A program made the translations under genes and the position numbers. The notes under the pieces were generated by a model that did no database searches, was not told the DNA's origin, and saw only the letters and a list, made by a program, of their open reading frames with translations. From assembly GCA_951812305.1 (NCBI GenBank), contig CATOSB010000002.1:62001-126000 (forward strand): a stretch of 64,000 nt of DNA. Direction: 5' to 3'. The DNA comes from an uncultured Paracoccaceae bacterium (GTDB taxonomy: Bacteria > Pseudomonadota > Alphaproteobacteria > Rhodobacterales > Rhodobacteraceae). Below are positions 1 through 10,389 of this stretch, piece by piece (the stretch's first letter is position 1; each line of letters opens with the position of its first letter).

Positions 1-56
1 CTTTTCCTTCGTCCCCGCCATAGTTATACCGCGACAAAACGATGGACCGAAACGCG

Positions 57-1310
57 ATGACCTACCACCCGAAATCGGAATTCCTGACCGAAATCCAGTC
101 ACGCGGTTTCGTTGCGGATTGCACCGACATGCAAGCTTTGGATGAGCGGCTGCATAAAGAGGTGGTGACGGGGTATATCGGTTACGACCTGACGGCCTCA
201 TCGCTCCATATCGGCAATCTGGTGCAGATCATGCTTCTGCGCTGGCTTCAAAAGACCGGGCACCGCCCTATCACGCTGATGGGTGGCGGCACGACCAAGG
301 TTGGGGACCCATCCGGCAAGGATGAAATGCGCAAGATGCTGTCGGTTGAACAGATCAACGCCAATGCCAACAGCATCCGGCAGGTTTTTGCGCGCTATAT
401 ATCCTATGGCGACGGACCAACGGACAGCCCGCTGGTCAACAATGCCGACTGGCTGGACGAGTTGAAATACGTCGAATTCCTGCGTGACATTGGGAAACAT
501 TTTACCATCAACCGGATGCTGGCCTTTGAAAGTGTGAAGTCACGACTTGACCGCGAACAGGCGCTTTCCTTCATCGAATTCAACTACATGCTCCTGCAAA
601 GCTATGATTATCTTGAGCTTTACCGCCGCTTTGGCTGCACCTTGCAGATGGGCGGTTCGGATCAATGGGGCAATATCGTCTCTGGCGCGGATCTGATACG
701 GCGCGTCGACGCGGCAGAAGCCTTTGGCCTGACAACGCCGCTCGTCACCCGGTCCGATGGCAAGAAAATGGGCAAGTCCGTTGATGGTGCGGTGTGGCTC
801 AACGAAGATATGATGACGCCCTACCAGTTCTGGCAGTGGTGGCGGAATGTTGATGATGCTGACGTTGGCAAGTTCCTGAAAATGTTCACGGAACTGCCGG
901 TTGATGAATGTGATCGCCTCGGCGCGCTTGGCGGTTCGGAAATCAACGGCGCCAAGGTGCGGCTTGCCAATGAAGTGACAACACTGAACCACGGGACCGA
1001 GGCGGCAGCGAACGCCGAAGCGACCGCGCGCGAGGTGTTTGAAAAGGGCGGCGTTGGGGATGACCTGCCGACATTGGCCCTTTCACAAGACGAAATCGGT
1101 GACGGTATTTCTGTGGTTCAGCTTATCGTGCGCTCAGGCCTTGCAAAGTCAGGCAAGGAAGCCAAGCGGCTGATCGCGGACAATGGCGCGCGTCTTGATG
1201 ATGCGCCGTTGACCGATGCAGGATTGATGCTGGACAAAGGTGCGCTCACGAACCCAATAAAACTGTCAGCGGGTAAGAAACGCCACGCCTTGGTGACCTT
1301 GTCGCAATAG
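57..1310 (+). CDS. tyrS: Tyrosyl-tRNA synthetase
   Basis: Cytoplasmic class I aminoacyl-tRNA synthetase that charges tRNA-Tyr. About 417 residues, normal for the bacterial enzyme. The N-terminal part has the HIGH-like HIGN ([10 protein letters not shown]), the tyrosine-pocket segment [11 protein letters not shown] and the class I signature KMGKS (DGKKMGKS). The C-terminal 60-70 residues ([21 protein letters not shown]) form the S4-like RNA-binding domain. An in-frame ATG lies 15 bases upstream at 42; I prefer 57 because the protein then begins MTYHPKSEF, the usual beginning in this family. It is monocistronic here, with a convergent neighbour. Confidence 0.96.
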   Translation: MTYHPKSEFLTEIQSRGFVADCTDMQALDERLHKEVVTGYIGYDLTASSLHIGNLVQIMLLRWLQKTGHRPITLMGGGTTKVGDPSGKDEMRKMLSVEQINANANSIRQVFARYISYGDGPTDSPLVNNADWLDELKYVEFLRDIGKHFTINRMLAFESVKSRLDREQALSFIEFNYMLLQSYDYLELYRRFGCTLQMGGSDQWGNIVSGADLIRRVDAAEAFGLTTPLVTRSDGKKMGKSVDGAVWLNEDMMTPYQFWQWWRNVDDADVGKFLKMFTELPVDECDRLGALGGSEINGAKVRLANEVTTLNHGTEAAANAEATAREVFEKGGVGDDLPTLALSQDEIGDGISVVQLIVRSGLAKSGKEAKRLIADNGARLDDAPLTDAGLMLDKGALTNPIKLSAGKKRHALVTLSQ

Positions 1311-1445
1311 CGCGCATCGCCCTGCTTCTTCTCGTTTCAAATATGCATTTCCAACGCATTGGAACAGCGACGCAATGCAAAATATGCGTCGCCTTAAACC
1401 TTGCTTGAGCAAAAGCGTGCGGAAGCACTCATCGTAGCTTGTGGC

Positions 1446-2417
1446 TCAGTTCAGCATCCATTTCCCATTGGGAAAAAACGCATGAAACGCGAAAGCAAAC
1501 ATCACGTCATGGGGCACATCATTGCCCGACCCGTCGCGCACGCGGATGGTGCCAACCTCTTTACCGCTGCCAATACGTGCTGAATCAAGGGTCGAGGCCT
1601 GACCTTCCGACCAGCTGAATTCATACCCGGATTCAGACAGTTCGCCCTCTTCGGCCAGTCGGGTCAGCGGCCAGGCCCGATCCCCGATGCGCACAACCCG
1701 CACCAATGGCGGCACGTCATGAGGCGGCATTTCACCGTTATAAAGGAACGGACGGCTTGAGCTGTCATAACTGACATAGGGGTTGCGGCCATATGTGCGC
1801 CGAAAAGCCGGTTCCGCCATGACGATACCATCCGGGTTACGTTCCTTGAACTCGGCCCAGCTTTCCATCCATGTCGGCAACTGCTTCAGCTTGTCGCCTG
1901 TATGAACGCCCACGATTCCTTCGCCGATGGCCTGCTGCCACCAGCTTTCAGTTTCGCGGTCATACATCACCATGTCTGAATTTCTGAGCTTGCCGGAAAC
2001 CCCAAACGTGCGGATCTCGCCATTCACACGCCGGTCAAATGTGATCCCGGAATTGCACAGGGGGCAAAAAGTAACGGCGACCGGAACACCGCCCACCGTA
2101 TCATTCACGATTTCATGCCATGTCAGATACCGCACCGGATAGGCGCGCGGTTTCGCGTTGCCGATTTCCACCGCGATAACGGGCTCGCGGTCCTCGATTT
2201 TGCGTTCATCAGCAACCTTGATGAATTGCGGGTCCGACAATGCCGGGATGCCGTCTTTGGGTGGGCCGCCAGAGAGAATTTCCTTCCAGTTGCTGACGGA
2301 TGTGGTTTCGAAATCCGTATCCGGCCACTCGAAGGCCCAGAATTCCGGATTGGCATTTGCCGAACCGGCCAATGCCATTGATACGGCGGCGGCGGCAATC
2401 AGATCGCGGGCACGCAT
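1446..2417 (-). CDS. DUF3179 domain-containing exported protein
   Basis: 323-residue protein beginning with a clear signal peptide (MRARDLIAAAAVSMALAGSA, cleavage probably after SANA), so it is periplasmic or exported. The DUF3179 core is visible as the YLTWHEIVND segment followed by TFCPLCNSGITFDR, whose two cysteines in a CPLC arrangement are the family hallmark, and by later conserved blocks around SWWQQAIGEG. The biochemical function of DUF3179 is not established to my knowledge; the CxxC-like motif suggests redox or metal chemistry, which is inference. It is divergently transcribed from the SHMT-like gene across a gap of about 160 bases. Confidence 0.85.
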   Translation of the reverse strand: MRARDLIAAAAVSMALAGSANANPEFWAFEWPDTDFETTSVSNWKEILSGGPPKDGIPALSDPQFIKVADERKIEDREPVIAVEIGNAKPRAYPVRYLTWHEIVNDTVGGVPVAVTFCPLCNSGITFDRRVNGEIRTFGVSGKLRNSDMVMYDRETESWWQQAIGEGIVGVHTGDKLKQLPTWMESWAEFKERNPDGIVMAEPAFRRTYGRNPYVSYDSSSRPFLYNGEMPPHDVPPLVRVVRIGDRAWPLTRLAEEGELSESGYEFSWSEGQASTLDSARIGSGKEVGTIRVRDGSGNDVPHDVMFAFAFHAFFPNGKWMLN

Positions 2418-3337
2418 GGTAATCCTCCTTCTCTTGGATACAAACTGGCAGGTTGCAGGCCAAGCGCCTAGCCCTCATCACGCGGGTTTGACAGCCCGAC
2501 ACCGGTGGAATTTTTGAATTTACCTCGACGCATTTGGGCGTCAGAACTGTTGAAACATCGCGAAAGACAGGGGTTTCCCATGGGACTTGCGAAAAGAGAT
2601 TGGGTGCCGCAGGGCTGCGAGGCGCGCGTTGGCGAGATAGCTGAGGCCATCAACAGGATGGCGCCGCAGGATATTCTATCCCGCCTTGAAGACCTTGCTG
2701 AAGAAAACCGCCGCATCCACGAAAGCGATTGTTTCAATCTAAACCCTGCAACGAACGTAATGAACCCACGGGCTGAGGCGCTTTTGTCCTCTGGCATCGG
2801 CTCGCGCCCGTCGCTGGGATATCCGGGCGACAAATACGAAATGGGGCTGGAAGCCATTGAAGAGATCGAGGTGATTGCAGCGGCGCTGGCGGCGGAAGTG
2901 TTTGATGCACAATATGCCGAAATTCGCGTGCCCTCGGGTGCAATTGCAAACCTTTACGGGTTTATGGCGACCTGCAAACCAGGTGATGCGATCATCGTCC
3001 CGCCTGCGTCCATCGGTGGTCACGTGACCCATCACCTGGATGGGTGTGCGGGGTTATTTGGATTGAATATTCACCACGCACCGGTTGAAGCTGATGGGTA
3101 CACCGTTGATCTGGACGGCCTGCGCGCGTTGGCAAAAAAGCAGAACCCGAAGCTGATCACCATCGGTGGCAGCCTGAATTTGTTTGAGCATCCGGTTGCT
3201 GCGATTCGTGGGATTGCGGATGAGGTCGGCGCAAAGGTCATGTTCGACGCCGCGCATCAATGCGGGATCATCGCCGGGAAAGCGTGGTCTGATCCGCTGA
3301 AAGAAGGTGCGCATTTCATGAATATGAGCACGTATAA

Positions 3338-4506
3338 TACCAAGGGTTATTCAATCTGACCGACTTTCGCCCAGTTGCGGCTTGCGATGGATGTGATGGT
3401 TTGCGGTCTTGCGATGAGGTTGTTCCAGGCCTCGCACCCCGCGTCGAGAATCGCGTCATATGTGTCGAACGTCCGGTTTGCGAGCCATGTCTGGCGGAGA
3501 TATTGCCAAATGTTTTCGGTTGGATTCAGCTCTGGTGATTTGGGCGGCAGAAACATGAGCGACAGGTTTTGCGGGATTTCCAGAGCGGATGTCGTGTGCC
3601 AGCCGGCTTGGTCCATGAGGATGACGGCGTGGGCGCCATCGGAGACAATTTTGCTGATTTCTTCCAGGTGGCGCTGCATCGCATAGGTGTCGGCTGCTGG
3701 CATCATGATCGCCGCGCCGGTGCCGCGTTCGGGGCAGATGGCGCCAAAAAGATACGCATTTTGGTAACGCTGATCGGCGGGCTGGCGGGGCCGTGTGCCC
3801 TTGCGTGCCCACTGGCGGACGCGGGTGTTCTTCTGACCGAGACGCATCTCGTCCTGGAACCAGATTTCGACGGGTTTGTCCGGCGGCACCCCCTGAAGCG
3901 TCTCCTTCAGATTGTCGCCGAAGTTTTTTTGAAATCCTCAATGACCTGCACGTCCTGCCCCGGGTGCTGAGGGCGTGCGCTGATGTGGGAAAAGCCCAGA
4001 TTGTGCAGAATCTGCCCCACATGGCGCTCGTGATAGTCGACGCCAAAACGCGCCTTGATCACATTCTTCAAATCGACCCGCCGCCAGCGGACGACACCGT
4101 CCTTTTCAGGATCAGGACCGGTCTCGACAAGAGCCGCCAGTTCATCCAGTTGCGCATTGTCAAGGCGGGATCGCGAGCCTCCTCGCTGCCGATCCAGCAG
4201 CCCCGCTGGACCATCAGCGTTGAAACGGAGCACCCAGTCCCTGAGCGTTTGCCGGTCCATCCCGCCAATGCGGGCCGCAGCCCCACGCGACATGCCATCG
4301 GCGATAGCGGCAAGCGACAAAAGCCGTCGGCTCTGCCGGGCATCAGAACTCTCTGCGGCAAGCTTGCGCAGATCATTGGCGGTAAAATCGGCTCGCATCG
4401 GTATCCTGGCTGGCATCGGTGGTCTCCTTTGCCAATCTTGAATCACCTCAGCACCTCAGGCGGTACCCAAAATCCATAGCTGAGTCATTTTGAAGCACCC
4501 TTGGTA
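3338..4506 (-). mobile_element. IS630-family element, copy 1 (type A, 1169 bp)
   Basis: The ends are inverted repeats beginning TACCAAGGGT at both termini. The flanks carry TAA at 3335-3337 and again at 4507-4509, so the target duplication reads as 3 bp. The transposase is encoded on the minus strand in two frames. Every readable frame of this copy is identical to copy 2 at 25627-26795, so the two are recent siblings. It disrupts the SHMT-like gene. Confidence 0.93.
3347..4416 (-). CDS. IS630-family transposase, -1 frameshift fusion (copy 1)
   Basis: The first frame (4416 to about 3910) encodes the helix-turn-helix half (DRQTLRDWVLRFNADG); the second frame, ending at 3347, encodes the DDE catalytic half (EIWFQDEMRLGQ, LMDQAGWH, SPELNPTENIWQYLR). 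They join at a run of seven A (T on the plus strand, near 3924-3930). A -1 slip there gives FKKNFGDN, matching the uninterrupted FKKNF of the other IS630 type in this window (28317-29381). The start is ATG 4416 with GGAG upstream. The product would be about 355 residues. Confidence 0.85.
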
Positions 4507-5234
4507 TAAAAGCCTTGGCGGGCCGGCGGGCGGGCTGATCGTGTCAAATGATGCGGAAATCGCCGAACGGCTGGATGCCATCGCCTTTCCCGGTATGACC
4601 GCCAATTTTGACGCGGCGAAATCGGCCGCTTTGGCCGTGACGATGCTGGACTGGCGCGATTATGGCCGGGATTACGCAAATGCAATGATCGAATTGTCTG
4701 TGGCGCTTGCCGATGCGCTTGCGTCCGAGGGTGTTCCAATTTTCTCCGGCGCGGGCGGGTTCACGCAATCCCACCAGTTTGCCGTTGTCGCCGCGCGTTA
4801 TGGCGGCGGGCAAACCGCCAGCAAGAAACTGCGCCGCGCCGGGTTTCTGGCCTGCGGCATCGGGTTGCCGATTGACGAGGTGGCCGGTGACATGAACGGG
4901 CTGCGGATTGGAACACCGGAATTGACGCGCTGGGGAATGACGACGGCGGATGCGCCCCGGTTGGCCGCGTTGATCGACAAGGCGCTGAACAGCAATGACC
5001 CGGAAGGGATGACGGCGGAAGTGGCGGACTGGCGACAAAGCTTTGATCGAATGCGTTTCATCAATGGTTAGAGCGCGACTGATATAGTGGGATATCGTCC
5101 AACACATATTTCAAAAACGTTGCCGCAAGACGCGTGATCGCTTGCCCGTAGGATGGCGATGCAACATCTCAATGACGTGCATTATGCTAGCCAAAACCGA
5201 TCGAACTCATTGGATTGGGCTTGCCTCCAATAAT

Positions 5235-5260
5235 CGCCAGCCCGTGGGGACGGGCAGGCG
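5235..5260. terminator. GC-rich hairpin between convergent genes
   Basis: CGCC-A-GCCCG, a TGGGGA loop, then CGGGC-A-GGCG: a nine-pair stem with one A-A mismatch. It lies between the 3' end of the SHMT-like gene and the 3' end of the exported cyclophilin, where a bidirectional terminator would sit, but neither strand has a T tract. Nothing else was recognised in the 280-base intergenic region. Confidence 0.3.
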
Positions 5261-5352
5261 ACTGCGCGGCGGCCCAAGGGCCTTGATTCCGCGCATGTTT
5301 GGTCATTTCCCGAACCACAGGCTGCGGATATCTCAGCCTGTAAAAGTTGAAT

Positions 5353-5904
5353 TTACTCGGTGACCACAACTGTTTCCATGTGATCCGGCGTTCCCGTCAC
5401 CTGATAGGTGCTGGGATCACCGCGTTTGATATTGTCGAGCACATCAAACCCGTCCGTAACCTGCCCCACCACGGTGTATTTACCGTTAAGGAACGGGCCT
5501 TCATCGAACATGATGAAGAATTGGCTGTTGGCTGAGTTGACCGACTGGCTGCGCGCCATGCCGACAACGCCGCGTTCAAAGTGCGTCTCGGAAAATTCAG
5601 CGTCGATATTTGGCAATTCGGATCCGCCAGTGCCCGGGCGCGACAGATCACTGCCGATCTTGGCAAACTGTCCATCGCCTGTTTGCGCCATGAAGCCGTC
5701 GATTACGCGATGGAAATAGACTCCGTTATAGAAGCCCTGCTCCGCCAACGCGGTGATTTGCGCCACATGATTGGGCGCGACATCTTCCAACAGGTCGATC
5801 GTGATGACGCCTTCGGTATGGGCGCCCTTGACGGTGATTTCCAACCCGGCAGACAATGCCGGTGTGGCCATGCAGGCCAGCGCAAGTAGAGAATTACGAA
5901 GCAT
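5353..5904 (-). CDS. Peptidyl-prolyl cis-trans isomerase, cyclophilin type, exported
   Basis: 183-residue cyclophilin (PpiA-like) with an N-terminal signal peptide (MLRNSLLALACMATPALSAG), so it probably acts on proline peptide bonds of periplasmic proteins. The active-site block is clear: YFHRVIDGFMAQTGDG, then GVVGMARSQSVNSANSQFFI. Its start codon overlaps the 3' end of the second cyclophilin gene by 11 bases, so the two are co-transcribed, the cytosolic form first. Length and motifs are normal for a single-domain bacterial cyclophilin. Confidence 0.93.
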   Translation of the reverse strand: MLRNSLLALACMATPALSAGLEITVKGAHTEGVITIDLLEDVAPNHVAQITALAEQGFYNGVYFHRVIDGFMAQTGDGQFAKIGSDLSRPGTGGSELPNIDAEFSETHFERGVVGMARSQSVNSANSQFFIMFDEGPFLNGKYTVVGQVTDGFDVLDNIKRGDPSTYQVTGTPDHMETVVVTE

Positions 5905-6403
5905 CAGCAGCCACTTTCATTGAAATAATACGGTCCGGATTCATCGGCGGTTCACCACGGGCAATCGCGTCCACATGATCCATGCCGTCCACTACGCGCC
6001 CATAGACAGTGTACTGTCTATTCAAGAAATGGTTATCGGTGAAATTGATGAAAAACTGGCTGTTGGCTGAGTTCGGACTGGATGAGCGCGCCGCGCCAAT
6101 CGTACCCCGATCATGCGGGATGCCGGAAAACTCTGCCGGCAAATCTTTCTTGGCTGACCCGCCAGTGCCCGCACGTCGAATACTGAAATCCTTTTCCATA
6201 TTGCCGTGTTCGACATCACCCGTCTGGGCCATGAACCCGTCAATCACCCGATGAAAGCAGACATTGTCATACGCGCCGTCGCGGGCAAGCTCCTTGATCC
6301 GGTCGCAATGCATCGGCGCGATATCGGGCAACAGTTCGATGGTGACCGTGCCGTCTTTCAGCTCCAACATTATTGTATTTTCGGGGTCTTTGATCTCTGC
6401 CAC
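5894..6403 (-). CDS. Peptidyl-prolyl cis-trans isomerase, cyclophilin type, cytosolic
   Basis: 169-residue cyclophilin without a signal peptide (PpiB-like). Catalytic residues lie in CFHRVIDGFMAQTGDV and GTIGAARSSSPNSANSQFFIN. I place the start at a GTG at 6403 (VAEIKDPENTIMLELK), preceded five to eight bases upstream by GGAGG; the reading frame runs much further upstream, but that region overlaps the divergent pgk and does not look like protein. It is the first gene of a two-cyclophilin operon, divergent from pgk, with promoters for both expected in 6404-6526. Confidence 0.9.
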   Translation of the reverse strand: MAEIKDPENTIMLELKDGTVTIELLPDIAPMHCDRIKELARDGAYDNVCFHRVIDGFMAQTGDVEHGNMEKDFSIRRAGTGGSAKKDLPAEFSGIPHDRGTIGAARSSSPNSANSQFFINFTDNHFLNRQYTVYGRVVDGMDHVDAIARGEPPMNPDRIISMKVAADAS

Positions 6404-6526
6404 GCCGGCCTCCAATTCTAGAATTCGCAGCAACTTATGCGGCCAATTGCCAAAGGGAAAGCCCTGGCTGTTGACGCGGGCTAGGAAATCGCGTGGATGC
6501 AGGACAAATCTGAAGTGGAGCACGCG

Positions 6527-7717
6527 ATGAGCTGGAAAACCCTCGACGATATGGACCTGAACGGTAAAGTGGTTCTGACGCGGGTCGACATCAATGTTCC
6601 GGTGGAAGATGGCCGGGTTACTGATGCGACGCGTATCGAGCGGATCGTGCCGACCATTCGCGACATCCTGTTGGCAGGTGGCAAGCCCGTCCTTTTGGCC
6701 CATTTTGGTCGACCAAAAGGGAAAAGAGTGCCGGAGATGTCTCTGAAAGTCGTCCGTCGCGCGCTGGAGGATGCTGTTGCGGGCCCAGTGGAGTTCTCGG
6801 AGGATTGCGTGGGGGCCGTGACGGCCGCGGATATCGCGGGATTGGCAAGTGGCGTGGTTCTTCTTTTGGAGAACACACGGTTTCACCCGGAGGAAACCAC
6901 CAACGATCCGGAATTCGCCGCCAAACTGGCGGCACTTGGCGACATTTACTGTAACGATGCCTTTTCCGCGGCGCACAGGGCTCACGCGTCCACGGAAGGC
7001 ATTGCCAAGCTATTGCCTGCCTGCGCGGGCCGTTTGATGCAAGCGGAATTGTCCGCGTTGGAAAATGCGCTTGGCGCGCCAAAACGGCCAGTCATGGCGG
7101 TTGTGGGCGGGGCCAAAGTTTCCACCAAACTTGAGCTGCTCGGCAATCTGGTCGGCAAGGTCGATCATTTGGTGATTGGCGGCGGCATGGCGAACACGTT
7201 CATGGCGGCCAAGGGCATAGAGATTGGCAAATCCCTGGCTGAACATGAAATGGCCGATATGGCGCAGGACATTCTCGCCAAAGCCGACAAGGAAGGCTGC
7301 GAGGTGATCTTACCGCGCGACATCGTGGTCGCCGGGGAGTTCAAGGAAAACGCGGCACATCAGACGGTTGCAGCCGAATCCTGCCCTAAGGATCAGATGA
7401 TTTTGGATGTCGGGGAAGAGTCGGTGGCCTATATCCGATCTGTTCTGGGCAAGTGCAAAACGCTGGTGATGAACGGCCCACTTGGCGTGTTTGAAATGCA
7501 CCCGTTCCAAAGGGGCACATTCGCCCTTCTGGATGAGATCGCGCGCCAGACAAGTGCAGGTGAACTGGTCTCAATCGCCGGTGGCGGCGACACGGTTGCG
7601 GCAATCAACATCTCTGGTCATGGCGACGATTTCAGCTACATTTCCACCGCCGGCGGCGCATTTCTGGAATGGATGGAGGGAAAGACACTTCCCGGAGTCG
7701 CGGCATTGGAGTCTTGA
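6527..7717 (+). CDS. pgk: Phosphoglycerate kinase
   Basis: 396-residue glycolytic and gluconeogenic enzyme that interconverts 1,3-bisphosphoglycerate + ADP and 3-phosphoglycerate + ATP in the cytoplasm. Family motifs: [13 protein letters not shown] at the N terminus, [38 protein letters not shown], and the C-terminal nucleotide site MNGPLGVFE with [12 protein letters not shown]. The start at 6527 gives [14 protein letters not shown], the usual beginning. A class I aldolase gene follows 1.8 kb downstream, so two glycolytic genes lie close together. Confidence 0.97.
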   Translation: MSWKTLDDMDLNGKVVLTRVDINVPVEDGRVTDATRIERIVPTIRDILLAGGKPVLLAHFGRPKGKRVPEMSLKVVRRALEDAVAGPVEFSEDCVGAVTAADIAGLASGVVLLLENTRFHPEETTNDPEFAAKLAALGDIYCNDAFSAAHRAHASTEGIAKLLPACAGRLMQAELSALENALGAPKRPVMAVVGGAKVSTKLELLGNLVGKVDHLVIGGGMANTFMAAKGIEIGKSLAEHEMADMAQDILAKADKEGCEVILPRDIVVAGEFKENAAHQTVAAESCPKDQMILDVGEESVAYIRSVLGKCKTLVMNGPLGVFEMHPFQRGTFALLDEIARQTSAGELVSIAGGGDTVAAINISGHGDDFSYISTAGGAFLEWMEGKTLPGVAALES

Positions 7718-7773
7718 TTTACGCCCATTAACGCGTTCTGATTGTGGGGAAATTGCCAAAAGGATTTTCCCAG

Positions 7774-9353
7774 ATGCGTAAACTGCCTGCCACAACCGCC
7801 ATTATTGCCGCCCTGCCCGGGCTTTCCGAAGCGCAGGAACGCCCAACGCTGCTGGATTTCCTGTCACTCGACATGATCACACAGCGGATCATGCAATCGG
7901 GCATCATGATGCTGCGCACGCAGGTAGACCTGAAGTATTCCGACATGTCGGTCGATTTCCTGACCGGTGCGATTGCAATCACCGATGTAAAGGCCTGGCC
8001 GCTGCCTGAATGGGATGAAGCCGGGACTTGCGAAGTCGGTGCTGACCGGCTGACCCTGCGGGGCGGTGCGTTGGATGAACCAGACCGGGTTCGCATGAAA
8101 GCGCAAATGATCAATGTCGCGTTTGAATCAAGCTGCCTGCCGCCAGAGCCGCGTCAGGCGCTTGCAATGGCGGGTTTGGACCGCGTGGAATTGCCCCGCG
8201 TTACGATAGACATTGATTACGGAATGCCGGGATCAGACGCCACGATGCGCATGTTTGCTGATATCTCCGATGCCGCAACCGCCGACCTGAACATGGAATT
8301 CGCCTATATCTGGATGGACGGGCGCGAGGATATGGAAGAGCCGACACCAATCGTTTTTCTCGAAAGCGCCTCACTAACCATTGAAAACCAAGGGCTTTGG
8401 CAGGCGGTCAGTGGCCAATTGCCCCCGCCGATGACCGGGGATGGCGCTGGGTTGTTCGTTGAAGGTGCGCTTGGGCAGGCAATGCTGGAAATGAACCCTG
8501 AGGGCGCGGGGATGACCGAGGCGCAGACAGCATTCGTGAATTCCGCGAAAACGGCATGGCCCGCGTTTCTGCAATCGCCGGACGCGCTGGTCGTGGAATC
8601 ACAGATCGATGGCGATGTGTTCATCGATTTTGAATTGATCGAGGATGAACCGGGCGAATTGTTCGAACTTCTTCAACCGCGTGTCGCGCTGGCGCCCGCG
8701 TCAAGACAGGAGGCCATACCGGTTGCCCTGTTGCAGCAGGCGACTGGCGACGGTGCTGACGGTCTTTCGGATGAGGGGACCGTAAACGCGTCGGCATTGC
8801 GCTGGTCACCGGCGTGGGCGCACCACGATTTGTAGAGGCCGGGTTCGGATTACTGAACCCGATGGCGCGCGCGGGCGATGGCGAGGCGGCGCTGGTGATG
8901 GCCGAGGCGCTGATCACGCCTGCGCCAGAGGACGCCTATCGCTGGGCGATCCTTGCCGGGGCATCAGGCGAAAGCGGCGCGACGGCCATTCTGGACCGGC
9001 TGGAGAAAAAGCTGCCCTTCGCGCGCGTGCTTGAGTTGCAGGCTGACGTATCAGGCAACGATCAGCATGATCGGAAGATACTTGGAAGCGTCAGCTCGGT
9101 GCGTTCCGAAGCCGCTGCACGGTTCTCGGGGCGTGGCCGCGCGCGGTCTTACGGCACGGCGGCAATGTGGGCAATGATCGGCTCTGCCGCGGGCGATGCC
9201 GAAGCGCGGGATATTTTGGCCGATATCACCGAACGGGTCCGCTTATCCGGGGATGGTGCGGCGGATGCCTGGCAGAGCGTCGAGCAGGATGCCAGCAAGC
9301 TGGCGATGGACGCCTGGATCGGAATGGATTTGCCTGCAGCTTACGCAAAGTAA
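7774..9353 (+). pseudogene. Hypothetical exported protein with an apparent single-base frameshift
   Basis: Two overlapping frames look like one gene. Frame 1 (7774-8835) begins with a probable signal peptide (MRKLPATTAIIAALPGLSEA) and is rich in acidic segments; it ends in a non-family-like tail after GLSDEG. Frame 2 takes over with DRKRVGIALVTGVGAP and runs to 9353 as an alanine-rich helical region (NPMARAGDGEAALVMAEAL, reminiscent of TPR/SEL1-like helices). Adding one G to the GGGG run at 8775-8778 joins them as SDEGDRKRVGIALV. I do not recognise the family or a function. It may be a real mutation or a sequencing error in the homopolymer. Confidence 0.6.
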
Positions 9354-9487
9354 AAGGTGGCACTGCCCCGGTTTGGTCGGTTTTTCTGTTGCTATGTACT
9401 TTCTGCCAAGGCGTTAGCGCCAGCAGTCTTTGCACGCGTGCGAAAAGGCCGTAAGTCAATATGCAAGTATGGCAAAGGAGCGAAGAC

Positions 9488-10378
9488 ATGGTGAACACGG
9501 CGCAGGCAAATCAGATGCAAAATGGACAAGGCTTTGTCGCTGCGCTGGACCAAAGCGGCGGGTCAACGCCAAAGGCACTGCGCCTATATGGGGTCGGCGA
9601 GGATGCTTATGGCTCCGACGCAGAAATGTTTGACCTGATCCACCAAATGCGTTCCCGCATCGCAACCTCACCTGCATTCACCGGCGACAAGGTCATCGCC
9701 GCGATCCTGTTCGAAATGACAATGGATCGCGACATCGAAGGAAGGCCCGCCGCGACGTATTTGTGGGAGGATCGCGGTGTTGTTCCGTTATTGAAGGTCG
9801 ATAAGGGATTACAGGACGAGGTTGACGGAACCCGCCTGATGAAACCCATCGATGGGCTTGATGCGACGCTGGAGCGTGCGGCCGGCAAGGGGATATTCGG
9901 CACCAAGATGCGATCCGTCATAGACGGTGCGAATGGAAAAGGCATTGCGGCGAATGTCGGGCAACAATTCCAGATCGGTAAACAAATCATTGGGCATGGT
10001 TTGGTGCCGATATTGGAACCTGAAGTTACGATATCTATTGCGGACAAGGCGGAAGCCGAGGCGATCCTGAAAACTGAAATTCTGGCGGGTCTGGATGATC
10101 TAAATGACGATCAGAACGTAATGCTGAAGCTGACGCTTCCATCAGACGCTGGTCTCTATGAAGAAGTTATTGCGCATCCGCGCGCCATGCGAGTTGTTGC
10201 GCTTTCCGGCGGATACTCGCGCGCAGAAGCCAACGACCTTTTGGCGCAGAACGCGGGCATGATTGCCAGTTTCAGTCGCGGCCTGACAGAAGGATTGTCG
10301 GTCGAAATGTCGGATGATGCCTTCAACCAGGCCATCGCACAGGCAATCGACAGCATCTATCAGGCATCGCTCACCTGA
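9488..10378 (+). CDS. Fructose-bisphosphate aldolase, class I
   Basis: 296-residue Schiff-base aldolase that cleaves fructose-1,6-bisphosphate to dihydroxyacetone phosphate and glyceraldehyde-3-phosphate. Motifs include FVAALDQSGGSTPKAL near the N terminus, the lysine-containing KVDKGLQ and GTKMRSVIDG blocks, VPILEPEVTI, and ALSGGYSRAEAN near the phosphate site. The ATG at 9488 follows an AAGGAGCGAAGAC ribosome site, so it is preferred over the upstream ATG at 9461. It is convergent with the acyl-CoA dehydrogenase gene, whose stop lies only 12 bases away. Confidence 0.92.
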   Translation: MVNTAQANQMQNGQGFVAALDQSGGSTPKALRLYGVGEDAYGSDAEMFDLIHQMRSRIATSPAFTGDKVIAAILFEMTMDRDIEGRPAATYLWEDRGVVPLLKVDKGLQDEVDGTRLMKPIDGLDATLERAAGKGIFGTKMRSVIDGANGKGIAANVGQQFQIGKQIIGHGLVPILEPEVTISIADKAEAEAILKTEILAGLDDLNDDQNVMLKLTLPSDAGLYEEVIAHPRAMRVVALSGGYSRAEANDLLAQNAGMIASFSRGLTEGLSVEMSDDAFNQAIAQAIDSIYQASLT

Positions 10379-10389
10379 CGGCGCCGAAT

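Larger units (their letters stand above)
2580..5071 (+). pseudogene. Serine hydroxymethyltransferase-like PLP enzyme, interrupted by IS630
   Basis: Fold-type I PLP enzyme of the SHMT family, split by an IS630 element (3338-4506). The 5' part (2580-3337) carries the substrate and cofactor segments (YPGDKYEMG, PSGAIANLYGF, VMFDAAHQCG); the 3' part (4507-5071) resumes with KSLGGPAGGLI. Removing the IS and one TAA copy gives a continuous 439-residue frame reading STYKSLGGPAGG, where the lysine is the predicted PLP Schiff-base residue; the insertion falls at that active-site codon. Sequence details differ from housekeeping GlyA (THKTLRGPRGG), so this may be a specialised paralogue such as a 2-methylserine-type enzyme. 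ATG 2580 is preferred over the upstream in-frame codon at 2505. No functional product is expected. Confidence 0.85.

Noticed and set aside
3347..3889. Separate 180-residue gene for the DDE half of the IS630 transposase
   Set aside because: It lacks the DNA-binding half, and the A7 slip site joins it to the upstream frame in a way that matches the single-frame relative at 28317.
8814..9353. Independent 179-residue gene
   Set aside because: It has no ribosome site, overlaps the upstream frame and joins it by one base; it reads as the C-terminal part of the same protein.
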